A stretch of 64,000 bases of DNA from Roridomyces roridus. Its lineage: Eukaryota > Basidiomycota > Agaricomycetes > Agaricales > Mycenaceae. The stretch spans positions 1 to 64,000 of the forward strand of contig JARKIF010000142.1 of the NCBI GenBank assembly GCA_029378245.1. The letters run 5' to 3'. A program made the translations under genes and the position numbers. Below, piece after piece: positions 22,921 to 33,003 of this stretch. Under the pieces are notes generated by a model, which was given only the letters and a program-made list of their open reading frames with translations, was not told where the DNA came from and ran no database searches. How positions within the stretch are numbered: position 1 is the stretch's first letter; each line of letters begins with the position of its first letter.

Positions 22921-23390
22921 GAAATGGGTGTCACCATGGCGACCATGACGGCACTATAGCCGTTAAGCGAGCAGAATTACCATTTAAGGCAATGTCATTG
23001 GGGGGGACACGTGCGCCAGCTGTCCTGCCGCACAATGAGCACGTCAAGGCACGCCAGTTGATCGACGGCCAAGCTCGGATTCTTCTCGAGGTCAATGTAG
23101 CGAATCTTTGGCGGCGGATCCTGGCCGCCCGGGCTGGCACTCTCGAATGAATGTGGCCAGACGCCCAGGCACACTGACATCTTCAAGTTGAACGGGATCG
23201 CGCTGGTCTGAAGTCGGCCAAAGTAGCTTGTGGAGCACTGAGAACGGTTCGTTCGGGCCCAAACGAACAAAGTCGGGCAGAGGCGCGTCGTCGACCATGG
23301 TAGGAAAACTCCAGGTGTCGGTTTGCACCAAAGACCAGATCATCAGTGGCGTCACTTCGCGTCAACTCACCAGTGGCAGCACCCAGAATG

Positions 23391-23480
23391 CATTATGGGC
23401 GCGTTTGGCTGGGACCCGTATTGCAATGCGGGCGTGCCCCGGCCGGCCGGCCAGGATGTGCCCGTAATGCATTACGGGTC
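23391..23480. repeat. Double-palindrome AATGCATT element, copy 1
   Basis: Two imperfect palindromes, CCCAGAATGCATTATGGG and CCCGTAATGCATTACGGG, flank a GGCCGGCCGGCC core. The same architecture recurs at 24030-24094. Confidence 0.7.
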
Positions 23481-23511
23481 ATAGGGTGAAACACAAAAGA
23501 ACTCAAAGGTT

Positions 23512-23595
23512 AAGAGCAGGAATTGAACCCAAAACCTCCTGCTGTCAACTGACCAGAGCAGAAGACAGACACCATAACCAACTAGACCATGGTAG
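23512..23595 (-). repeat. tRNA-like (SINE-type) segment
   Basis: On the minus strand TGGTCTAGTTGGTTATGG matches an A box and GGGTTCAATTCC a B box, at near-normal spacing, followed by tgctctt. It could be a tRNA pseudogene or SINE head. Cloverleaf pairing of the acceptor stem is not evident by eye. Confidence 0.45.
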
Positions 23596-23642
23596 AGTGA
23601 CAGATAGTTGCCAACATCAAGCCAAACCATGCCCCCAGACAG

Positions 23643-23790
23643 AGATCCCGCCGTGAATTGGCGGTTAGATGACGGTTAGGTTAGGTTAGGTTAGGTTAGG
23701 TTTGGTGTGGCCCAGGACTGTCAACATCCCCCCCACGGCCTCGGCTGTGAATATCGCTCACAGAATCCACCGTGAATTGGCGGTTAGGGG
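23643..23790. repeat. Right arm of the ~150-bp inverted repeat
   Basis: Partner of 22655-22800. Contains (TTAGG)4 near 23680-23700 and cggcctcggctgtgaat. Confidence 0.7.
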
Positions 23791-23904
23791 CAATATCCAC
23801 TGTGAATTGGTGGTTAGGAGTGTGAATGCTGGGTTAGGGTTAGGTTGGGTGGCTGGTATTGTATGGGCTGCGAATATTTTAACCAGTATGGTTATTATAG
23901 TGTA

Positions 23905-23975
23905 GTAGTAACAGTTGCCATTCTGATTATGTAATGGTGTTCTGGAGGCTGTGGGTTCAATTCAGCCTTCTGCCT
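23905..23975 (+). repeat. tRNA-like (SINE-type) segment
   Basis: A B-box-like GGGTTCAATTC lies about 40 bp after a weak A-box-like stretch. Same repeat type as its neighbours. Confidence 0.3.
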
Positions 23976-24029
23976 GCTGTTTTTGGTTAGGGGCTGTGCT
24001 GCTGTCAACACACTGTTCAGAGGCTGTGT

Positions 24030-24094
24030 ACCCAGAATGCATTATGGGCACATGCTGGCCGGCCGGCCAAGGTGTGCCCGTAATGCAATACGGG
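24030..24094. repeat. Double-palindrome AATGCATT element, copy 2
   Basis: CCCAGAATGCATTATGGGC, then GGCCGGCCGGCC, then GCCCGTAATGCAATACGGGC. A third half-palindrome (gcccgcattgcatcaaggg) follows at about 24108-24126. Confidence 0.7.
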
Positions 24095-24160
24095 CTCTGG
24101 CCAAATGAGCCCGCATTGCATCAAGGGTACAACCACACCTCCGTCAACTTTGATCCTCTC

Positions 24161-24996
24161 ATGGCCTCCAAGGCGGACGTGGCTGCTACCCTATTCAATT
24201 TTACGCGCCTGAGCCCGACCGAGCCGTTTTCCATACTTCAAAAGCTGCTTTGGCCAACTGGAGACCGGCCATCTGGCCCACTCTGCATGGACCCGAGTGT
24301 CGCTCCATACGTCCAAAGTTACACCACAAACTCGGAACATTCGTCCACAATTGACTACAACTGGCGAAACATCTGGGCCTACGAGTTGATCGACTGGCCT
24401 CATTGGACACTCTCATCGTACGCCGATCTTACCTCGAATGAGAGATCTCGTTTCTATGTCACCGGAGAACGCGGGATTGGCGAGTACACAACCACGTTCC
24501 TCCCCTTCAACTTTGCGCTCATACACACAAGGTCTTAGGCAAGAGCGTCGGCGCAAGCTATCTCCTCCTCCACCTCCTTGCTTGCGGCCAACCCGTGTTC
24601 TTCGTCCCCGAGCCCCAGGTCATCTACTACTTCTCCAAGTCAGGTGTTCAAGTGTCTCGGGAACCCTACGAGAGCTATTACATGGGTGACGGCCCCACGG
24701 AGGATGCTGTTCCAGAGAGTTGGGTCTTGCTCGATGTCGATGCCGTTCAACACCCCGAGTGGTTCCCATCCTTCAAGTTGTGGGTGGGCCTGGGCGTTGG
24801 TCTGGTTTACACCGCTTTGTTGGACGCCGGAGGGAAGCACTGGTTCACGAAGCAGTTCGTGACGGACACCAGGAACGTGCAGCCGTTGTCGCAAGAGGAG
24901 ATGGCAGCGTTGGGGTGTGTCTCTCTTGCGGATCTCTTCCGCTGAAACGTCTGTCATAAGACTAATTCTTCCAGGACTCTAAAATCCTCGAGATGA
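24161..24996 (+). CDS. Short CRN/RHS-like P-loop NTPase (VPEP subfamily), unit 1
   Basis: Exons 24161-24479, 24539-24914 and 24975-24996 give 238 aa. The N-terminal domain starts with FTRLSPTEPFSILQKLLWPT. Walker A is RGIG-KS, with the glycine codon split by intron 1. Then come LLLHLLACGQPVFFVPEPQV, a Walker B-like strand (WVLLDVDAV) and a short tail TLKSSR. Intron 1 has a GC donor (GCGAGT). Compared with the copies at 36204 and 51339, the segment after TIDY is shifted by compensating small indels (WRNIWAYELIDW), so the protein may be impaired although open. It lacks the nuclease-like C-terminus. It lies 466 bp upstream of long gene A in the same orientation. The NTPase-only role is inferred. 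Confidence 0.6.
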
Positions 24997-25462
24997 GTCC
25001 ATGCCAAGGAGGGATGACCCGAATGACATGGAGCTTAGGTGTCAGTCGCGGGTGGACGGTGGTCGCATCCCACGTGACAAGGCAGTCTAACAACCGGTTT
25101 CGAGTGTCTTACATGCAATGGAAAGAGTTATCGCCGAAGTTCCTGGCTCCAGGCGGAAGGGAAAAGAGGCCATCGCGTTCAATATGTCTAAAATTCCAAT
25201 TGCTGGCAAGTCACCTTCGCCTTGGCCGTGAAAGCACCTCAGTACGTCCTTCTCCCGTCCACAAGCGCGTAGGTGCGTTGTAGCGCCAGCACCCCTTTTG
25301 CTCTAATTCCTGCCAGGCTCCGGAGACATCGCTATCCAGACCGGAGGGCACGGGCGAGGTGAGGTGAGGTGAGGGCGGAGGTCACGAGATGCATCAGAGT
25401 TGCCACCGGCAGGACCCACAATCTCTCTGTCTCTCTCTCGAGTCGTACACATCCTCTGCTCC

Positions 25463-27746
25463 ATGGCGGACGATATGCTCCCTGATTTCACTCGACCCCG
25501 TCCCTCTACAGACTACGTGCACGTCCATGACGCTCTCTGGCCCCAACACGGGGCCACAAACCGCCTCGCCCCATACATCCTGTCCGACCGTATAGATATG
25601 AACCGTGTGTGGACGGATGATGTCGCTATGCCAGAAGATGAACACCCTCTTTTCAACTATATCGACCTTGATCGGATCCCCGTTCTCAAGGTTCACAAGG
25701 CGGAGTTTGCGGGAAAGCTCATTATCCGCGAGGAGTATGAGAACTTCATTACGGATTCCTTGGCCTGGGGCGAGGGCTATCGGAGATTCTTGACGGGCCA
25801 ACCTGGTATTGGTAAGTAATTCTTTCCTTTTCTTCGATTTTCATTCACGAAGTTGGGCAGGCAAGAGTGTTGGCGCAGCCTACTTCCTCTTCTACCTCAT
25901 TGCCATGGGGCACCCCGTCTTTTTTGTGCCCCATCCCGAAGTTGTATACTATTTCTCCAGCTCGGTTGTCCAGATGTTATTGGGCAACCCCGTCCCGCGT
26001 ATCAACACCGCGGAAGCCGAAGCTGCCCTCAACGCTAGCTGGGTTCTTATCGACACCGACCAGCCTTCTGACTGGATCCCGGGTATCTGGGTCAAGAATG
26101 GCAAAATCACAGTTTGGACAGCGTTTCCAGCCCAGCACCGGATGGACCATTACAAGAAGCAGATTGAGGCGAAAACCTGGGTAATGAAGTCATGGTCAAT
26201 GGACGAGGTTGCTGCCTACATGTTTGTCTCTTATTTGCATGGTTCCATCATGTTGACACCAAGGGGTAGGCACCCTTAAAAAATTATACACAGGGTCGGA
26301 AAAGTGAACTAAGGACCCCCGACCCCCTACCTACCTATTAGCCGAGCCCCATAAGGAAATTTACGTGACTGATGGCCGAGGAACATGACTGGGAGATCAT
26401 GAACTCTCTTGATCCGCCACCTGAATAGTGCAGGAACATTAAAGGGACATCATATCCCATGTTCCGAGCCCGAAAATGAACCCTCCTCCTGGGTCCAAAC
26501 ATCACTGCTGGCATCAATGTTCCCATCAAAAAAAATGATTTTTTCAAAGAGTGTCCCAAAAGTGTTTTTGAACGATTGCGAACAACAGTCAGAAAAATGG
26601 ATTAAGGACCCCCGGACCCTACCCTACCTATGAGGCTGTGTCTCGGCATCTCCCGGCGGATACCCCTTGGTTGACACTGAGAAATAATCCAGGACACTGA
26701 TGAATAAACCCCGCCAAGCCGTGTTGGACGGGGTCGAGGAGGAGTTTGGACTAATTCCCCGCTATATCTTCATGACCCAGGACATAACAAGCGACTCTCA
26801 AAGCCTTGACCACATCATCTACGCCGCCTTGGAGAACATCTTTCTCACCGATTTCGATCCGAAAACTGGAATTCAGGACGGCAGTCATCGAATGTTCCTT
26901 GTCAATCCGCAGCGGGTAAAAGATGTTCATAGAGTGCCTCGGAGCCCTATTAATCGGAAACACTTCTCTTTCGAGTTCCTCTCCAACTTCGTCATAAGGC
27001 GCACAATGGAATTGATGGGGTTGGAGAACATTCGGAACCAATTGGCCCTGGCATTGGACGGCCCGGAGACACAGTCTGTGGCAGGTACCTTTGTCGAACG
27101 ACTACTCCATCGCGCATTTATTCACAACAAGATGCCCGTACCATCTGTCTTCGGTGCCGGTGACAATATCATTCGACGCAGCTTGTTTCTCTATGGCCAA
27201 GCCCAGAACTTTGTCATTGAGTCCTGCGATCTGGCCGTGCTTCAAACCCGTCCGCTATACCTCCAGCCACACGCCCAGAATTTCGCTGCTGTCGACGCCA
27301 TCATCGTCACATCCAGCACCCTCTGCCTCATCCAATCCTCTCTCTCCAATACACATCCACACAACCTCGCGGCCTTGCTCCAGATCATCGCAAGACTGGG
27401 GGCATATAGCCGTGGGCTGGGACAAGGAAAAAATTTCGACGTGGAAAACCTCAACCTCGTCTATTGCCTTCTCGGGATCGATGCCGGTCCTGTCAGTAAT
27501 TTAGTTCGACAGGCGCGCGAGGCAGTCAAGGACCTCAGGGATGATCCAGATGCCCCAAAGCAGCACAAACCACTGGCAGCCCTCATCGGTCGCCAGAGAC
27601 TTGCCAGATTGACAGTCGAGGGGCTCCTGTTCAATCCTGTACAGGATGGGCTGATGCATCAGGCTGCCGGTACCGTAAACTACTGTACCTATGCCACTTT
27701 CTGCCATTCAACTGGCAGTCAAATTGGCCTCGCAAGAAGCTGCTAG
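25463..27746 (+). CDS. Long CRN/RHS-like protein A: P-loop NTPase plus nuclease-like C-terminus
   Basis: Three exons (25463-25811, 25861-26221, 26693-27746) give 587 aa. The N-terminal domain begins MLPDFTRPRPSTDY. Walker A is GQPGIGKS with Lys118, its glycine codon split by intron 1 (GT donor). VFFVPHPEVVYYFSS follows, then the Walker B-like WVLIDTD (Asp181). The C-terminal half contains FVERLLHRAF and NFAAVDAIIV...LIQSSLSNTHPHN, with Asp438 and Gln451-x-Ser. This resembles the D...QxT/S...HP signature of RHS/Crinkler REase-fold domains. Intron 2 is 471 nt because a MITE is inserted. No signal peptide is seen; in this family function is expected in the nucleus or cytosol. It is intact. Family naming is inference from motifs. 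Confidence 0.7.
26250..26680. mobile_element. MITE-like insertion in intron 2 of long gene A
   Basis: The homologous intron in long gene C is 52 nt; here it is 471 nt. Inverted ends share ACCAAGGGGTA. Inside, a direct repeat begins gtc(g/a)gaaaa and continues to aggacccccg (about 26295-26340 and 26588-26630). Splice sites of the host intron are kept. Confidence 0.6.
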
Positions 27747-27789
27747 CCGTTCAACCGGTTAGCATGCACTTCTTGTTTTTGTGGCTCCC

Positions 27790-28076
27790 TTACTTTGTAC
27801 TCGTCGTTATGTAGATTTTACATCTTACACACCCAATGTTATTCCAGCTGGACTCCAGCTGAAGTCGATGTCTGGTCCACATGGTATCACCAGCTGAACA
27901 TGGCATGTCATCCAGCTGGACTCCAGACTTTCCGTTGAATGGACTCCAGCTGGATCCAGGTTGAGCTGGAACCAGGTGAAAGTCCGGCGGGAATCCAGGT
28001 TGATATCCAGCCGAGGGAGAGCCGCCAATATCCATGACTGCAGCTGGTCATCGGTTCCTCGGTCTTATTTTTATGA
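27790..28076. repeat. CCAGCTGG-rich interspersed sequence
   Basis: Many copies of ccagctgg and ctccagctg follow the 3' flank shared by all long genes (gtactcgtcgttatgtag). No gene. Confidence 0.5.
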
Positions 28077-29613
28077 TTGACCGCGGTGGACAAAAATCTA
28101 TGAAGGCCCTTGGTGGACAAAAGGTGTTTTCTTGTTGCCACCACCATCATTTCCGTGACATCTACGAAGATCTTGCAAGATTTGGCAAGATTTTCCAGTT
28201 TGTTCAAGATCTTGGAAGACATTGGATGATTGTCAATTTGCCCTGGTATTATTTGACCATCATCTTGCAAGATCTTGGGAATTTTTCTCCCCACAAGACC
28301 TTGAAAGTTTGTGCAAGTACCACTGATTCATTTTGAGGCCACGGATTTGCAGCGAATGTTCAAAGATTTTGAAAGATTGAAAGTCAAAATATGGCTCATC
28401 AAGTCTAATAGGGATGCAAGATCTCACCAGGGTTGGTGGTGCCGTGGTTGCCGAGTTCAAGTCGCTACTGTGATCAATCATTTTATGTTGAAAGGTGCAA
28501 CAGAGTGATCTATGTGTTTCCTGGCGGTTCGGCTGCCAACGGATCAGCAGCCCAAGTGGGTGGCAATCAGAAAATCAGTGATTGCCATGTGGGAGCCATG
28601 TGGGATTTGCTCCGAGACTTGCTGTCTTTAACCTTCCAAGATCTTGTGACACTCCACAGAATTTGTGATTCCAGTATCAATTTTTTATCTGTTTCCATTT
28701 GTTGTCTGACTCACAAGATCTTTCATCCTTGCAGTGCAGAAAGTATCACCTGAACCCTGCTTAAAATACGACATCATGCAAAAACTAGCAAGATATCAAT
28801 GGATGTTGCAAGAACTTGATTCAACTTTCAAAATGAGCCAAATCTTGCAAGATCTTGAGATTTTTGTTGAGATTTGAAGAAAGAACCACACATCCCTGCA
28901 CAATTCCAGGTTTTGTCCACCAAGGACCCTCAAAAAAATCATTTGGTTTTTTCACAGCCTGCTTTTTTTGTTCAACCTCATAGATTGATGTATTTCTTCA
29001 AAGATCTATGTATTTTTGCATAAATCCTCAAATCTGGGGTGCTTTTTTGTACCCACCTGTTTTTTTTTCAGAGAGACATCAGAGAAACACATCAATCTGT
29101 GTAGAATGAGTGGCTGTGCAAAAACACATAAATCTTCAAAGATCTTGACCATCTCTTTTTTTCTCTTGAAGGACCTTGTTATTTTTGACTATCCCAAAGT
29201 TGGCCGGGCTCTCCATCAGGCCGATGTGATGCCCACTGCCATCTAAATGTTCCCATCAACCCTGCTGCCTGCCTGCCAGGGACATCCATCAGCAAATCAA
29301 AGGCATCTGGCTGCCGGCTCGGCAAGTGGGGAAAAAAAGAGGCATCAGGATGTAGATCTCCACCCACTAGTCTTTTGTTCATTCACTGATGTTTTTTGTT
29401 TGTTTGTGACATCAAAAAATAAAAGGCATCTGAAATAAAAAAGAGGGAGCGTCTTCAAAGATCTTCGAAGATCTTTGATCACAATGTCATTTTTCCCGTG
29501 ATGGCGGGCAAAACATGTAGATTCACGGAGATCTATGAAGATGACTGCTCTCCTTGCACAAAAATGCCACCATACAGAAAAGGACACCATTTTTGTCCAC
29601 CCCGGACGGTCAA
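28077..29613. mobile_element. AAGATCTT-rich element with inverted ends, 1537 bp
   Basis: The left end ttgaccgcggtggacaaaaat and the right end atttttgtccaccccggacggtcaa are inverted repeats. Internal inverted copies of cttggtggacaaaa occur at about 28110 and 28912. The body is packed with aagatctt/caagatcttg palindromes. No coding capacity and no unambiguous target duplication found. Confidence 0.55.
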
Positions 29614-29876
29614 ATATTTTGTCCCGAGCACTCGAGAGAGAACATGCGGATGAAAATTGTGTATTGATAAGTATCAATCGAAGAACACAGCGTATGTACA
29701 TATAATTAAGCATCAGATATACAGGAAGGAGCTATGTGGCGCGCGCAGCCGCGAGGATTGAACATGGGGAATGAAAGGGAATGAGTGTGGTGCCAGTGAC
29801 TTGGGTCTTGGGAAAATCTTGAGCTTGTAATTTTACGTTGAATCTTCGAAGGACTTGGCAAATGAGCTTGAGCATA

Positions 29877-30390
29877 TCAAGAGCAGCGCGAGAACGAGAG
29901 AGTCAAGAGAGGAGCTGAACGAAGCTTGAAAGTCTTGGAGTTCTCGAGGACTTGAATTTGTGGAACTGCGGTAATATCAATCTTGGACTCTTCAACTTCT
30001 GGCGGTTCAGGACTCCGCGTGCGGATGGACAGAGAGTGATTGATTAGCGGAGGACACTTCAATTCATGTTGGTGAGCGGCTGTGGTGGCAGGACTTGATG
30101 GTATTGTATATAGCACGGACTTGAAGCTTGACTGAGCAGGAGGAAGGGCGACAGACATGGGGGGAAGAGACAAGAAGGTGACAAACAATCTGTCAAACAG
30201 ACGCGCTTATAAGCGATTCAGAGAACAATGGCACATGTTTGATGGGACGCGTACCAAACGACTTCGACCGAATCGAGGAACAATGGGCGGGGTTTCGGCA
30301 CTTGTTCGGCATGTGGTCTTATGACTTGGACTTGGTGTAATTTCCAGGTGATTTGAGCAGCCGAACAATTGCCTTGATACCATGTGAACA
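29877..30390 (-). mobile_element. Possible Ty1/copia internal-start remnant
   Basis: On the minus strand a sequence ending ...TTCACA is followed by TGGTATCAAGGC, which resembles an LTR end followed by an initiator-Met tRNA primer binding site. About 200 bp further on an open frame of 103 codons begins (MSVALPPAQSSFKS). No protease, integrase or reverse transcriptase follows, so this could only be a truncated element. Weak call. Confidence 0.35.
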
Positions 30391-30485
30391 CCGCCTATTA
30401 TCCAGTTTGACTATCAGCTGCGCCCAGCTGGAAGCCTGGAACAGGCAGCTGGCACAGGCATGGCAACCATTTGGGGGTGTAGATA

Positions 30486-31350
30486 CGCTGTGAAAACATT
30501 ATGTCACGTCACCCAGGAGCGAGACCTGGACCAATATATTTATTTTCCTGTTTGCATTCCATCATCGAGACTGTCTTCAGCTTGGATTGTAAAAGACCAT
30601 CCACCAGCCATCCATCCCATTTTCTTCCCCAAGCAATCTAACGAAATTCTAAACTCATCATCAATCTACCACACACTCGCCGCCCCACCCCCCAAAATCA
30701 GCCAAAATCTCCTTTGAAATCAAAATCCTCCTCGCCAACGCCGACAAATTCGCATCCGCAACAACCACCTCAGGCGCGTACTCGACATCAAACCTCTGTT
30801 TGATCGCCCCGCAAAACCCGTTTCGCCTGCTTCTTGGACCAGAAAGTCAAGTCGTCCGGGTCACGATGGTCATCTGCTGCAGAAGTCGAATGCTCGTCAT
30901 CCGTAGTAGCACCGGTAGTAGAAGCGTCACCAGGGCGAGGCGCAGACGGCACTTTGCACGACAAGGGCGTCAAGGACGGGTCCGAGTCCAGGCAGAGCGG
31001 CACGACACGCATGAGGTTGTTGCGTCAGCTCGGCGGGTGTTTCGACTGGAGTCTGCGTGAGCTCCTGGTGTACATCTCGACGGAAAGAAGAACGCACCAT
31101 GTACCTACCCCCAAGTCGGAGGGTCTCCCAGAGGAGCGAATAGACCTCGAGTGCGTGTCCGGTGCCTCCCACTTTAGGCTTTCAGAGAACCAGACGGTGC
31201 CGTTCCGTGCTCGTGCGTGCTTCCTCACAGCGCTGAGCGCTCCAAAAGAGCTTACGTCTTTGCTGACCCAGTCCCAGTCGTCATGGAAATCGTCGATGTC
31301 GGGGCCGAAGGAAGAAGTGAGAAACGAGCAACGTACCCACACTGGATCAC
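30486..31350 (-). pseudogene. CHO2 3'-end relic 1
   Basis: Matches the 3' flank and last exon of CHO2 (39543-40165), for example [20 protein letters not shown] and STSA-DDHRDPDDLTFWS. It then jumps to fragments matching about 40495-40580 and 40955-41050. Frameshifts and internal deletions remove any function. It sits in unit 1 in the same position that complete CHO2 occupies in unit 3, with transposon DNA (27.8-30.5 kb) intervening. Confidence 0.75.
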
Positions 31351-31379
31351 CCAAAACCTGAGGTGCCTGTGCGCTAGAA

Positions 31380-31900
31380 CATACAAGAGGTGAGATGACT
31401 GTCTGGTGTACAGATGCGAACGCACCAACGATCCCAGTATACTGGAGATCACCATTGACACTATCAATTTCCTCCCTTCTCCTCATCCTGGAGCTCCGTA
31501 TTACACGCCAGAGCGCATGTCTGCAGACGCGCCATCTCTTCTTCAGATCCACGTCGGATTTGGAGAAAAGAAGAGATACGGCGACGGCGGCGCGGGAGCA
31601 GGTGGAGGTGGGGACGATTCGGCGTAGTGTGGACGATGCGGGCAGTTTGCAGGCGGAGGGGATGACGGTATTGGAGAGGAAATGGGCTTCACGGATGTTG
31701 AGGAAGAAGACATAGAGGAAGACATATAGACAGACAGAGCTTTGGGCGCAGTTCCCCTGCCCAGAGAGCCTCGAAGGAGGAAGCGTTGTGTTGCAACTAA
31801 GCCTGGTCGCCGTAACGCCCCAAATCCACGGGCCATTGGTAGTATGACACCGCCCGGAGTCACTGTACACGGACGGGATGGGCGCAGCAAGAGTCTAGTA
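31380..31900 (-). pseudogene. Duplicated gene fragment of unknown origin, copy 1
   Basis: Closely related to 35455-36000. On the minus strand short readable segments include MSSSMSSSSTS and CALACNTELQDEEKGG, the latter loosely similar to RTYALECNGQFKDGEKE near the FES1 C-terminus. I cannot name the parent gene. It lies just upstream of the short NTPase gene at 32170. Confidence 0.4.
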
Positions 31901-32169
31901 AGGCGAGGACGTGGGCGAGGGGCAGGTCATATTGGTGTGATGCATTTCCCGCGCCGGAAAAAGACCCTGAGGGAGCGCGGTGGGTGGGACAAGGCTTGAG
32001 AGCTTGAGATTCGACCTGTCGTGTGAGGGTCAAGGCGAAGTTCGACTGCAGTGCCGGAAGCAGAAAAGCTATTGATGACGTCAGACGCCCTTGTGCCGAA
32101 ACTTGACCGTGCAGCTGTGGGTGCTTTGGTGTGTCCGTTGTGTGTCCACTCTTCTTCACTTCAACTCTC

Positions 32170-33003
32170 ATGAGCAACGACACGCCTCTGCCCGACTTTA
32201 CTCGTCTGGGCCCAACCGAGCCCTTTTCGGTGCTTCGAAAGCTACTTTGGCCGGCTTCAGAAGAGACATGGGCAAACGACCTCGCTCTCGATGAGCCTGA
32301 GCGTTTGGCCACATTCATTCAAGAGTTTACTCCAGACGACCAGGATTCGCCGTCCAAGATTCGCTATATTGACCTCACCAAGAATCCGAGCTTGGCTGTC
32401 GATCAACTGGCGGCCTTGGACGTGCTCATCGTCCGGCAAGACTATCTCGATTTCATGGCCCAGACTCAGAGGTCAAGGAAGCTGGACGGAAAGCCACGCT
32501 ACGGTCGGGAGTATCTTACTGGGGAGCATGGAACAGGTGAGTACCCGATATCTGCTTGTGTCATTGCTCATTCGAATCAATTGGGAAGGCAAGAGTGTCG
32601 GCGCGTTTTACTTTCTCTTTCGTCTCCTTGCCGCCGGCCAGCCAGTCTTCTTCACGCCCAACACCAATGCTGGAATCTACTACTTTTCTAAATCCGGTGT
32701 GGATTTCCTCCAAGAGGAGGGCATGACCATGGATAGAAAAGCAGTCATGCATGTCGTACGTGGCAGCTGGGTCATCATAAACGATCCCAAGTGGCAGCCC
32801 GGGAATTGGTGGGTCGAAGCGACTCTTGGTGGGATATGGACCGCGGCGCCTGAGGGCGAGTGGCTCATGCAGCAGCTGACGAAGCAGCTGAAAGCGGGCG
32901 CTTGGGGGATGAAACCTTGGTCGCCTGGAGAAATTGCAGCCGTGAAGTATATTTCTTTCTGCCCGGGAGACTTGCATACTGAACCCACAGTACAGGACAC
33001 TGA
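32170..33003 (+). CDS. Short CRN/RHS-like P-loop NTPase (NTNAG subfamily), unit 2
   Basis: Exons 32170-32536, 32589-32946 and 32991-33003 give 245 aa, the only intact member of its subfamily in the window. Order: DFTRLGPTEPFSVLRKLLWP, then IRYIDLTKNPSLAVDQLAAL and VLIVRQDY, then Walker A EHGTGKS (Lys124, glycine codon split by intron 1, GTGAGT donor). These are followed by FYFLFRLLAAGQPVFFTPNT, SGVDFLQEEG, Walker B-like SWVIINDP and KQLKAGAWGMKPWSP. It ends soon after, with no nuclease-like region. The exact last exon is uncertain; without the final splice, the frame runs a few residues to a stop near 33010. It lies 269 bp upstream of long gene B in the same orientation. Confidence 0.7.

Larger units (their letters stand above)
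22466..23021. mobile_element. 556-bp element with perfect 9-bp target duplication
   Basis: Flanked by GTCCTGCCG on both sides (22457-22465 and 23022-23030), a sequence that encodes the conserved RQD of the NTPase N-terminal region. Near both ends, in inverted orientation, is TGTCCCCCCCAATGACA. A 9-bp duplication is typical of Mutator-like elements. There is no coding capacity. It contains a tRNA-like segment and the left member of a longer inverted pair (22655-22800), so it may itself be composite. Confidence 0.7.
19100..23355 (-). pseudogene. Short CRN/RHS-like NTPase gene split by two insertions (minus strand)
   Basis: Pieces of one gene lie at 23355-23022 (N-terminal domain, VRLGPNEPFSVLHKLLW to LDVLIVRQD), 22465-22385 (REYLTGERGTG, end of exon 1) and 19553-19100 (rest of the P-loop intron, then KSVGAFYFLFHFLACGQSV to KQLVADIREMKPWSPEE). 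The second half is a clean open frame. The first half has one frameshift (after RPGSAAK). The P-loop intron has a GC donor (GCGAGT). One element sits inside that intron and a second in exon 1, both with readable target duplications. It is non-functional as it stands but structurally complete apart from the insertions and the frameshift. Confidence 0.8.

Noticed and set aside
23512..23595. Functional tRNA gene
   Set aside because: A and B boxes are present, but acceptor-stem pairing and a clear anticodon arm are not visible. Similar segments nearby suggest a SINE-type repeat.
22752..23700. Telomere-like (TTAGG)n/(CCTAA)n runs
   Set aside because: Only three or four 5-bp units within an interspersed inverted repeat. 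The typical fungal telomere is (TTAGGG)n, and the position is internal between genes.
24161..24996. Calling this short NTPase copy a pseudogene
   Set aside because: Compensating indels alter about 30 residues after TIDY, but the frame, splice pattern (with a GC donor) and P-loop are preserved, so I kept it as a CDS at reduced confidence.
27790..29450. Tandem CRISPR-like repeats
   Set aside because: CCAGCTGG and AAGATCTT motifs are irregularly spaced palindromes without unique spacers, in a eukaryotic genome.
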